A stretch of 19,913 bases of DNA, from assembly GCA_015711895.1 (NCBI GenBank), contig MU158592.1:7961-27873 (forward strand), given 5' to 3'. The notes beneath the pieces are model-generated. The model saw only the letters and a list, made by a program, of their open reading frames with translations, did no database searches and was not told where the DNA came from. How positions within the stretch are numbered: position 1 is the stretch's first letter; each line of letters begins with the position of its first letter. Of this stretch, positions 1 through 7,347 are shown in pieces. The stretch is from Candidatus Solincola tengchongensis (GTDB taxonomy: Bacteria > Actinomycetota > Geothermincolia > Geothermincolales > RBG-13-55-18). The position numbers and the translations under genes were made by a program.

Positions 1-79
1 CGTCGCCTCTCGCCTACAAACCGGAAACCCGGGAGGGTGAGCCCACCAACGCCGCTCCGGGCGGCCACATCGAGAAAAC

Positions 80-88
80 TGTTAGAAT
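80..88 (+). promoter_or_regulatory. possible extended -10 promoter for the AAA+/VWA pair
   Basis: TGT-TAGAAT reads as an extended -10 element (TGnTATAAT, one mismatch) in a locally AT-richer patch about 115 nt before the AAA+ start codon. No good -35 is visible, which extended -10 promoters can tolerate. This is pattern matching only. Confidence 0.25.
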
Positions 89-200
89 ATCATCAGCGGC
101 GGCCCGGCGAGACCGGTCTTCGAAAAAGGAACCCGGCGGACACGCCGCCTCTTCCCGGAAAGGTAGAACGGGGAGCGGAAACGGAGGAGGTCCCCACGCC

Positions 201-1169
201 ATGCACCACGACACCCCATATCCCGGAAGCGGGCGGAATCCCGAGGCGGAAGGGGCGGTCTCCGGCACGGCGACCTCGGAGGGCGAAGACGTCGGAGCAC
301 GCGGCGAGGGCACGGCCAGGGAGAGCGGCAACGGCGATTCCGTCCGGGAGGTGGCCTACCAAGAACATGTGCTGGAAAAGGAACCTTTCTACGTGCCGGT
401 GGGCGACGAGGTGGAGATATTCCGCGCCGCCTACCGCGCCCGCCTCCCGGTGAGCCTCAAGGGTCCCACCGGTTGCGGCAAGACCCGTTTCCTTGAATAC
501 ATGTCCTGGACCCTCGGCCGCGAGGAGGGAGAGCCCCTTCCCCTCATCACCGTGGCCTGTCACGAGGACCTCACCGCGAGCGACCTGGTGGGCAGGTACA
601 TACTGGTAGGCGAGGAGACGGTATGGGTGGACGGACCCCTCACCGCGGCGGTCAAGGCGGGGGCCATCTGTTACCTGGACGAGGTGGTTGAGGCACGCAA
701 GGACACTTTGGTGCTCATCCATCCCCTGGCCGACCACCGCCGCATACTCCCGCTGGAGAAAAAGGGCTGCCTGGTGAGGGCGCATCCCCGTTTCCTCCTG
801 GTCATATCCTACAACCCCGGCTACCAGAGCATGCTCAAGGATCTCAAGATAAGCACCCGGCAGCGCTTTGCGGCCATCGACTTCACCTATCCCCCGCCGG
901 CGGTGGAGGCGCGCATCATCGCCGGGGAGGCGGGAGTGGACGAAGACCTGGCCCGCGAGCTGGCCCGCCTGGGGGAACTGGCCCGCAACCTGGGAGAGCC
1001 GGGCATGGAGGAGGGGCCGTCCACCCGCCTGCTCATCTACGCTGCCCGGCTCATCGGGCAGGGTGTGGAGCCGCGTCGCGCCTGTGAGACGGCCCTGGTC
1101 TCCGCCCTGTCCGACGACCCGGTGGTGCAGCAGGCGGTGCGGGATCTGGTGGCCACCGTATTCCCGTGA
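201..1169 (+). CDS. MoxR-type AAA+ ATPase, CbbQ/NirQ/NorQ-like
   Basis: AAA+ ATPase of the MoxR group, closest in layout to CbbQ/NirQ/NorQ. These work as hexameric remodelling chaperones with a VWA-domain partner to activate enzymes such as RuBisCO or nitric oxide reductase. Of 322 residues, the first ~50 are charged, low-complexity and probably disordered. The ATPase core follows: Walker A GPTGCGKT (88-95), Walker B ICYLDE (156-161), a sensor-1-like Asn in VISYNPG (N205) and the STRQRF segment (219-223) where the arginine finger lies. The C-terminal helical lid ends in DDPVVQQAVRDLV. The ATG was chosen because GGAGGAGG lies 10 nt upstream; the long N-terminal tail leaves a later start possible. 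The stop is 21 nt before the VWA partner, so the two are almost certainly one operon. No RuBisCO, nor or gas-vesicle gene is in view, so the client is unknown. The family call is firm; the subfamily is likely. Confidence 0.9.
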   Translation: MHHDTPYPGSGRNPEAEGAVSGTATSEGEDVGARGEGTARESGNGDSVREVAYQEHVLEKEPFYVPVGDEVEIFRAAYRARLPVSLKGPTGCGKTRFLEYMSWTLGREEGEPLPLITVACHEDLTASDLVGRYILVGEETVWVDGPLTAAVKAGAICYLDEVVEARKDTLVLIHPLADHRRILPLEKKGCLVRAHPRFLLVISYNPGYQSMLKDLKISTRQRFAAIDFTYPPPAVEARIIAGEAGVDEDLARELARLGELARNLGEPGMEEGPSTRLLIYAARLIGQGVEPRRACETALVSALSDDPVVQQAVRDLVATVFP

Positions 1170-1190
1170 CCCACACCTGGGGGTGAGGAC

Positions 1191-3380
1191 TTGACCTCTC
1201 CGCTCAATCTCGCCATCTACACGAGATCCGCGTTATTCCGCTCCCGGGGAGCGATTTCCCGGAGGGGCACCGAAGAGGGGGGCGGCGATCTTGATGGTAT
1301 TTTTTACCATGTGAGGGGCGGTTTCGGCATCTCCGACCTCCCGCACTACCACTCGCCGGACACCTCCCGGGAAAACCCACCGCGGGAGGGCGGCACCGGT
1401 ATCCTTGCGCCACGAAGGAGGCCTTCGACGGATGCGGGCCGGGTGGCCGCAGGCGGGGTGAGCCTGGAGGAGGCAAGGGCCTCCCTCGCCCTCTACGGAA
1501 AGGGCCTGTGCTCCCGTTACCTGCAGGCCAAGCCCCTGGAGGAGGCGCCGTCGGCGCTGGCCAACCCCTGGAGGCCCTTTCCCTTCAGCAACGGAAAGGA
1601 GGTATACCTTCCGAGCCTTCTGGACCTCTACGCGGACCGCAGGGACAACTGGAGGATCCTGCGACTCTACGCATCCGCCCAGGTGGGGCAGTGGGAGGCG
1701 GGCACTTTCGACCGACCGCAAAAGGAGGGTGGCCTTCCCGGAAAAGCGCGGCGTCAGCCGTCCGGCGACTCGGAACCGCTTGGGTTCATCCGCCGCTTCC
1801 TGGAACTCTTTCCCATGCCGGCACTGGCGGGAGAGATCTTCCTCACCCTGGAGAGCGCCCGGGTGATCTCCCACCTCTCCCGGCGTTACCGCGGGCTGGC
1901 CGCCGACCTCTCCTGGTTCCTCCCCCGCCTGAATGCGCCTCTCGAGCCGCTGGACCACCGCTGCGCGCTGTGGAACCTCTTCTTCGACCTCCTCCGGCCC
2001 ACGGAGGCCCCGGCCGCAGGGGGCTATCCGGCCGGCGCCCTGGAGGCCGCAGAGGGGGCGGCCCGCGAGGGGGCCCACCTCAGGGATACCCTCTCCTGCA
2101 CCGCATCCTTGTACCCTATTCTGCTCCCACTCTATCGCCGCCTCCAGGAGGGGTTTCAGGGCTTTCCTGCCGCGGATGAGGGCTTCCCGGGACTGGAGGC
2201 ACCCCTACGCCGTCCCGGCGGAAAGAGGCCATCCCCCGGAGGGGAAGGGGAAGAGGCCGGGGCTCTCGTCGCCCCGCAGGAGATGGGCGAGATACTGGGG
2301 GCGGACTTCGTGTCCATCCGCTTTCCCGCCGGGCTGGGAGAGTTCCTCCGCCCGGACATCCTGGGGCACAGGCTGGATGCCGAGGAGACCGCCGGTGCCG
2401 GTCGTATGCAAGCCGGGGAGAGGGCAGGATGCGAAGGGGAAAAGGCGGCGGGAGAGGAGGAAAGGAGGCTGCGCTACCCGGAATGGGATTATCTGGCCCG
2501 GGGCTACCGCCGCGACTGGACCACCCTCTTCCAGCTGCGGGCCGAGGAGAGGTGCACTGCGGGGTCGGACCGCCTTACCGGCGGATGGGAGGATCTGGTC
2601 AGGGAGGTAACACGGCAGTTCCGCATGCTGCGGTACCGGGAATGCAACTGGAGGAAAAGGCTGGTATCCGGCGATGAGGTGGACATACAGGCTGCCGTGG
2701 AGCGCTGGGTATCCCTTCGCTGCGGCCTCCCTCCCTCGGAGAAGGTGTACATGGAGAAGAGGCGGATCACCCGGGAAGTGAGCGCCCTCTTCCTCTTGGA
2801 CCTCTCCGCCTCCACCTCCGCGGAGATAACCGAGGGGGACCACGCCGGCGAGACGGTACTGGACCTCCTCCTGGCCTCGGTGGCCATCATGGCCCGCGCC
2901 CTGGAGCAGCTGGGAGACCGCTTCGGCATCTTCGGGTTCTCCGGTTACGGGCGGGATCGGGTGGAGTTCCTGCGCATCAAGTCCTTCGAGGAGGCCATGG
3001 ACGAGGCCGCCTGGCGCCGCCTGGCCAGCCTCAGGCCTATGAAGAGCACCCGCATGGGGACGGCGGTTCGCCACGCCCGCCGCCTGCTGGATGCCGAGGC
3101 CTCCTCCCTCAAGCTCATGCTGCTCCTCTCCGACGGCTACCCCCAAGACTTCGACTACGGCGAGGACCGCACGGACCGGGAATACGGGCTCCGGGACACG
3201 GCACAGGCCCTGCGGGAGGCCGAGGCCGGACATATCGTGCCCTTCTGCGTGACCGTGGACGCCGCCGGGCACGATTACCTGCGGCGCATGTGCCCTCCCC
3301 ACGGTTACCTGGTGGTGGGCAGCGTGGAGGACCTCCCCCGTGAGCTGCCCAAGGTCTACCTCCGCCTCCGCGGAGGTTGA
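1191..3380 (+). CDS. VWA-domain protein, NorD/CbbO-like partner of the AAA+ ATPase
   Basis: Large soluble protein (729 residues from the TTG) with a C-terminal von Willebrand A domain, the usual partner of CbbQ/NorQ ATPases. The VWA domain is expected to recruit the ATPase to its client through a metal-ion-dependent adhesion site. The MIDAS motif is complete: DLSAS (D537, S539, S541), a Thr in KSTRMGT (T620) and Asp in LLLLSDGYPQDFDY (D648). Upstream, 'EVYLPSLLDLYADRRDNWRI' and 'YASAQVGQWEAGTFD' fit the conserved middle of NorD/CbbO. Residues ~290-430 hold a Gly/Glu-rich linker. The start is uncertain. The TTG has GGGGGTGAGG just before it, but the first ~85 residues look unlike the family, and a GTG near 1443 or 1458 is possible. 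The gene follows the ATPase by 21 nt. Domain and pairing are certain; the client enzyme is not known. Confidence 0.88.
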   Translation: MTSPLNLAIYTRSALFRSRGAISRRGTEEGGGDLDGIFYHVRGGFGISDLPHYHSPDTSRENPPREGGTGILAPRRRPSTDAGRVAAGGVSLEEARASLALYGKGLCSRYLQAKPLEEAPSALANPWRPFPFSNGKEVYLPSLLDLYADRRDNWRILRLYASAQVGQWEAGTFDRPQKEGGLPGKARRQPSGDSEPLGFIRRFLELFPMPALAGEIFLTLESARVISHLSRRYRGLAADLSWFLPRLNAPLEPLDHRCALWNLFFDLLRPTEAPAAGGYPAGALEAAEGAAREGAHLRDTLSCTASLYPILLPLYRRLQEGFQGFPAADEGFPGLEAPLRRPGGKRPSPGGEGEEAGALVAPQEMGEILGADFVSIRFPAGLGEFLRPDILGHRLDAEETAGAGRMQAGERAGCEGEKAAGEEERRLRYPEWDYLARGYRRDWTTLFQLRAEERCTAGSDRLTGGWEDLVREVTRQFRMLRYRECNWRKRLVSGDEVDIQAAVERWVSLRCGLPPSEKVYMEKRRITREVSALFLLDLSASTSAEITEGDHAGETVLDLLLASVAIMARALEQLGDRFGIFGFSGYGRDRVEFLRIKSFEEAMDEAAWRRLASLRPMKSTRMGTAVRHARRLLDAEASSLKLMLLLSDGYPQDFDYGEDRTDREYGLRDTAQALREAEAGHIVPFCVTVDAAGHDYLRRMCPPHGYLVVGSVEDLPRELPKVYLRLRGG

Positions 3381-3533
3381 CATCCCGTGGACGACGCTTC
3401 CGCTCCCGCAGCGTTTAGCGCGTCAAGGCGGGGCGAAGAAGCGCAAGGGAATCGAGCGAAGACCCGATGCCTCACCGTCTAAAGCGCCTCGCTTGCCTTG
3501 CGGAGGCCAAAGGAGTCAAAGATTTTCCTCACC

Positions 3534-4790
3534 TTAAGCCGCCCGCTTTTCCCGGATGCGCAGGGCGATGGACAGGGCGACCAGGAAGGCCAGGGCCACG
3601 AAGACCATGGCCCAGAGGAAGGACCCCTCCGCTCCTCCGGTGGCCCCTTTTATCCCCTCCATGGCCAAGGTGATGACCACCCCTCCCGCGTTCCCCAGGA
3701 GAAGGAGGATGCTGGTGGCCGTGCCGGTGAGGGCGGCCCCGGTGGTCTCCTCGGAGAGGGCCAGGAGCACGGGAAGGGCGCTGAGCAGGAAGAAGCCCAG
3801 GAACCCGCCCACCACGAATATCTGAGCCGCGCTCCTCAGCACCCCCATCAGGAAGAGTGTGGGCGCGGCCGCCGCCGCGGCCAGGATCAGGAAAGGCTTG
3901 CGGCGCATGAGCCGGTCGGAGATGGCCGGGAGCACCAGGCAGCCCACCACCCCGGCCAGCACGATCACCGCCCCTATGTTCCCCGCCGTGCCGGTCTCGA
4001 TGCCCTTGGGCTTGAGGATCTTCTCGATGAGCTGCATGAGGCCCACGAACACCCCGTTGCCGATGAAGATGACCGCGCAGAGGAGCCGGAAGTCGTGGAG
4101 GCCGAAGAGGGCGCGCAATGCGCCCAGATTGATGGCCACTTCCTCCCCCAGGGCCTCGGACTCGGTGCGGTGCGGGGGCTTGGGCGGACGGGACCTGCCG
4201 AGGAGGGCGAACAGGACAAGGGAGGCGAGGGATACCAGACCGTATATGAGCACCAGCCAGCGGAGGGATGCCACGTCGTGTTCCCCGAAGGCCTTGAGGA
4301 GGGGCGGGGTGACGGCCATGGCCACGATCATGCCCAGGAACAGGGAGAGGGAGCCCAGCCCGTTGGCCAGTGCCGACTCCTCGGTGGGAAACCAGGCGCT
4401 GACCATCTTGGTGATGCTGTTGAGCACGAAGGGCTGGCCCACGGAGATGCCGATCATCCCTAAGAGGACCAGGGGGTAGTTGTCGGCGAAGAGGCGCAGG
4501 AAGGAGAAGGCGGTGGTCAGCATGGCCCCGATGAGCACCGCGGTCCGGAAACCCCGGCGGTCGATGACCAGGCCGGCGGGTATGGACACCGGTATATATA
4601 CCAGGGGGAACATGGTAGCCAAAAGGACCACCTTGAACTCGCTCACCCCCATGAGCTCCTGGGTCTGGGAGGTTATGGGCGCGTAAGTCAGCCACATGAG
4701 CTGGGTGACCGCGGCCACCAGCATGAAGGAGGCCAGGACGACCCATCGGTAGGCGTAAAGCCCGTATTCCCCCTCCACCTCACCCTTCAT
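3534..4790 (-). CDS. MFS transporter, FLVCR/DIRC2-like
   Basis: Twelve-helix major facilitator superfamily permease of 418 residues. The N-terminal 'YAYRWVVLASFMLVAAVTQL' followed by 'MWLTYAPIT', the motif-A-like 'GLVIDRRGFR' (73-82) and 'GQPFVLNSITKMVSAWFP' (118-135) match my recollection of the FLVCR/DIRC2 branch, whose animal members have been linked to haem or choline export. The substrate here cannot be read from sequence. A basic and acidic central loop (RSRPPKPPHRTESEALGEE) separates the two six-helix halves; the protein ends in RIREKRAA. The start is the ATG at 4790 because GGAAGGGGG lies 6 nt upstream; an in-frame ATG nine codons earlier has no comparable site. It stands alone and converges on the VWA gene, with 153 nt between stops and no clear terminator there. 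Family is sure, subfamily likely. Confidence 0.88.
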   Translation of the reverse strand: MKGEVEGEYGLYAYRWVVLASFMLVAAVTQLMWLTYAPITSQTQELMGVSEFKVVLLATMFPLVYIPVSIPAGLVIDRRGFRTAVLIGAMLTTAFSFLRLFADNYPLVLLGMIGISVGQPFVLNSITKMVSAWFPTEESALANGLGSLSLFLGMIVAMAVTPPLLKAFGEHDVASLRWLVLIYGLVSLASLVLFALLGRSRPPKPPHRTESEALGEEVAINLGALRALFGLHDFRLLCAVIFIGNGVFVGLMQLIEKILKPKGIETGTAGNIGAVIVLAGVVGCLVLPAISDRLMRRKPFLILAAAAAAPTLFLMGVLRSAAQIFVVGGFLGFFLLSALPVLLALSEETTGAALTGTATSILLLLGNAGGVVITLAMEGIKGATGGAEGSFLWAMVFVALAFLVALSIALRIREKRAA

Positions 4791-5358
4791 GGCCAACCCC
4801 CTTCCTTGCAAAGCCATCGTTGCCGGCTCAGGTAAAACGGCCGTCCCGGATAGCGGAAGTGACGCCGCTTCAAGCCCGCATCCTTACCGGGAAAGAGGCA
4901 CGCTCTGTGCCCTTACAAACCCGGGGACGCATCCCCGACCCGCTCTCCGGCGCGTTTCCCTGCCCTCTACCCCTTTCCGACACGGGCACGACACCCGACA
5001 GCCCGGGATTACCCTATAATAGACCGGATCAAGCGCGCCGCTCAACGAAGGACTTGCTCTGTCGGGATGACGGGGTGGCCTCTCGACTCTTTTCAAACCG
5101 GAAAGCGCCTGCCGAAACGCCCCCACGCCCGCGGAACCTCTTGTTTCGAGGATCCCCGAAACCCTGCCGCCCAAGAGGTGAGGGGACCGGCAGTTTCCTG
5201 GCAACTTTTACCATGATCCCACTTCAGGGGATGGGTGTGCCGCACGACCGGCGAAAGACCGGGCAGGGAGGAACGCCCCAAAGATCGCCGGAACCGCCCC
5301 CACTCACCACCCGTGAGGCCCGGCTCCGGATATCCAGGGGAGCTGAACGGCCGCCGCG
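4791..5358. other. gene-free stretch between two minus-strand genes
   Basis: 568 bases without a convincing gene; open frames here lack ribosome sites and protein-like composition. Small hairpins are visible: GGCAC/GTGCC (about 4900), CGGGGA-CGCA-TCCCCG (4922-4937) and GTTTCG/CGAAAC (5143-5162). A perfect TATAAT lies on the plus strand at 5015-5020, but no gene follows it. No clear minus-strand promoter for the MFS gene could be picked out. Confidence 0.5.
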
Positions 5359-6045
5359 TCAATCACCTTCGCCTTCTTCCCTCTCCCTCTCCGCGGCGGC
5401 CATCCTCAGGGCTTTGCGTTCCAGCTCCTCCGAGTAGCTCTCCCATAGCATGGCCTCCTCCCCGGGGGCCTTCCACAACTCGAAGTGACAGGTCTCCGCC
5501 CCGGCGGGTATGGTGCGGGTGAAGCGGACCTGCCAGTCCGTGAGCCATCCCCGCTCCTTGAGCGCCTCCAGCATGCCCTGCACGAAATAGCGCTGCACCC
5601 GGCAGTCGAAGGCACCGTAACGGTCCTGGTGGGGACACCAGAGGATGTGGAAGCTAACCCGATCCTCGCCATCAATGGAAGGGTCTTCCAGGGAGGCGTA
5701 GACCACGCAATTGATGACCGTGGCGTAGAAGCTGGCCAGCTCCGCCTCGGTCATCCCCTCGGGCCACTCCGTCCCTTCCAGGATCTGCCTGCCCACCTCC
5801 AGCCCCACGCCGCGCAGCGCTTCCCTCACCACCCGCTGGCCGCGTTCCCCGAACTCCCTCTCGCAGGCCTTGAGGACCTCGAGGACCGCGGTGGCCTGCA
5901 TGGTCCCCCAGACCCAGAGCACGGCGGGGTCGAAATCCGGATCGGAGAGGACCTCCTCCCGCAAGCGCTTCAACCCCGCCGTATAGGGAAACCGGAACCG
6001 GAACTCCTTCCACTTTTCCTCTTCCGTCCTGTCGTAATGTGGCAT
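5359..6045 (-). CDS. ATC-hydrolase-like protein of unknown function
   Basis: Soluble protein of 228 residues with no signal peptide or membrane helix. The C-terminal half has 'HILWCPHQDRYGAFDCRVQR' followed by '...TRTIPAGAETCHFELWKAP'. The order CP...C...G..TCHF recalls L-2-amino-thiazoline-4-carboxylate hydrolase-like proteins. That family name covers many uncharacterised members, so it is a fold-level hint and not an assigned reaction. Conserved-looking Cys and His residues could bind metal or act catalytically. The last ~30 residues are a charged helix (EELERKALRMAAAEREREE). The ATG at 6045 is chosen because GGAGGGAGG lies 5 nt before it; the frame stays open for 79 more codons upstream but without such a site. 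It is divergent from the GerMN lipoprotein gene, with 362 nt between the start codons. The gene is real; its function is unsure. Confidence 0.75.
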   Translation of the reverse strand: MPHYDRTEEEKWKEFRFRFPYTAGLKRLREEVLSDPDFDPAVLWVWGTMQATAVLEVLKACEREFGERGQRVVREALRGVGLEVGRQILEGTEWPEGMTEAELASFYATVINCVVYASLEDPSIDGEDRVSFHILWCPHQDRYGAFDCRVQRYFVQGMLEALKERGWLTDWQVRFTRTIPAGAETCHFELWKAPGEEAMLWESYSEELERKALRMAAAEREREEGEGD

Positions 6046-6407
6046 ACCAACCTCCCTCCGCAACGCCCCGCGGTCCCGAAGCGCGGGGTTCCTTCCTGCG
6101 CGACGCAATGCGCCGTCCAGCGGCGCGAGCCGACGCCATAAGGGTAGCATGCGAGCGGGATGCGCGTATCGGAAAGGGAGCCCCGCCGCCGAGCCAGAAG
6201 AAATCATGGAGGCGTGGCCAAGGCGCCCCGGGATCGGAGCCGCTATCCCGCAGCCTGAATCAAAGTCCTTCTGCGGCGGCAATCCGGCTCTTTCCCGGGC
6301 ACGTGGGAGCGAGGCCCCTCTCCCGGCGTCACGGGCAACGTTTAATATAGGAGAGTCGGTGGAACACGATCATGGGAGACGGGATCCCAAGGGTCAAAGG
6401 AGGGCTC
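6046..6407. other. divergent intergenic region
   Basis: 362 bases between divergent start codons, presumably holding both promoters. The only AT-rich patch is TTTAATATAG at 6341-6350, readable as a weak -10 on either strand, with no good -35. No structured RNA or conserved motif was recognised. Confidence 0.45.
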
Positions 6408-7043
6408 ATGAGGAGATACCGGTGGTTGTGCGTCACGGCCGCGGCGGCGGTCCTGGCCCTGCTCCTCTCACTCTTTCTCCTTCCCGGATGCGGAAAGAGC
6501 AAGCCAGCAACCGGGGAGGAGGGCAAGGAGGAGGCGGAGGCCCAGGGCGAGCAGGAAACGGCCGAGGAGGGAACGGAGCCCAAGACGGTCACCCTGACCC
6601 TCTACTTCATCAAGTCCGAACCCTCGGACATGTACCTCGTGGCGCAGAAACGGACCATCCCTTACACCACGGCTGTTGCTCGGGCGGCCATGGAGGAGCT
6701 CATCAAGGGACCGTCGGGAGGGGACGGGCTCATCGCCGCCTTCCCCGGCACGGTCAAGGTCCTGGACGTGAGCATCAGGGACGGGGTATGCACGGTCAAC
6801 CTGAGTAAGGAGATCCTCACCGACAAGGCAAAGCAGGGCGGCGCGGGGGCGGCCATGGAGGGGCTGGCGCTTATCTCCATCGCCAACACCCTCACCGAGT
6901 TCCCCACCATCCAGAAGGTGAAGCTGCTCATCGAGGGAAAACAGAGCGGCCAGGTGGACGGCTTCTACGTGGAGGACTTCTGGGGGCACGTGGGCCTTCC
7001 CGAATACCTGGAGCGGAACATGGCGGTGGTCAGGAACCCGTGA
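6408..7043 (+). CDS. GerMN-domain lipoprotein
   Basis: Secreted lipoprotein of 211 residues. The N-terminus has basic residues, a hydrophobic stretch and the lipobox LLPGC, giving lipidated Cys28. An acidic, Glu-rich linker (about 36-58) follows. The rest is one GerMN domain: 'VTLTLYFIKSEPSDMYLVAQ' opens it, 'AARAAMEELIKGPSGG'-like sequence forms the helix, and 'VKVLDVSIRDGVCTVNLSKE' the central strands. GerMN domains occur in spore-germination GerM and in actinobacterial lipoproteins such as LpqB, and are thought to act at the cell envelope; the ligand is not known. The ATG at 6408 is preferred over one 36 nt upstream because AAAGGAGG lies 5 nt before it and the signal peptide begins there. 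It appears to be a single-gene unit. Confidence 0.88.
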   Translation: MRRYRWLCVTAAAAVLALLLSLFLLPGCGKSKPATGEEGKEEAEAQGEQETAEEGTEPKTVTLTLYFIKSEPSDMYLVAQKRTIPYTTAVARAAMEELIKGPSGGDGLIAAFPGTVKVLDVSIRDGVCTVNLSKEILTDKAKQGGAGAAMEGLALISIANTLTEFPTIQKVKLLIEGKQSGQVDGFYVEDFWGHVGLPEYLERNMAVVRNP

Positions 7044-7347
7044 CCCGGGCCGCGCTCCTCCATCCACCGCCGGCGTGAAGGCTACTCCGCCCGCCGCGGA
7101 ACCTCTCGCGGAGAGGAAGAGAGCCCCTTCGCTCCAGCCAATGACACGGCGGCCATCGAACACGCCCATCTCTCCACTAGACGCAGGGGAGTGAGCACAA
7201 CCATCCCCGTCACTCGCTTTGTGGGTCGGGACTCTTGGGGTATGATGGACTATCATACGCCCGCGCGGCGGCAGGCCGTCCGGTATGGCCCCCTTCGGTG
7301 CCCGAGGGCCAAAGGGCCTCCGCCGGAGGGCCTGAGGGAGGGAGAGA
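7044..7347. other. intergenic region with promoter and palindrome
   Basis: 304 bases between two plus-strand genes. It holds a short hairpin CCTCT-CGCGG-AGAGG near 7102-7116, the promoter/palindrome described separately at 7219-7258, and a GC-rich CCTCC-GCC-GGAGG hairpin just before the ribosome site of the radical SAM gene, which could limit access to it. Confidence 0.4.
7219..7258 (+). promoter_or_regulatory. promoter with overlapping palindromic operator
   Basis: A -10 TATGAT (7241-7246) lies 16 nt after TTGTGG (7219-7224), an acceptable -35. The -10 is the left arm of a perfect inverted repeat, GTATGAT-GGACT-ATCATAC (7240-7258). A repressor bound there would block polymerase, so the radical SAM gene starting about 90 nt downstream is probably regulated. 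The regulator is unknown. Confidence 0.42.

Noticed and set aside
3381..3533. Possible bidirectional terminator between convergent genes
   Set aside because: Only short stems such as GCCT/AGGC with no T-run could be found.
5015..5020. Perfect TATAAT on the plus strand
   Set aside because: No matching -35 and no plus-strand gene downstream before the minus-strand gene ending at 5359.
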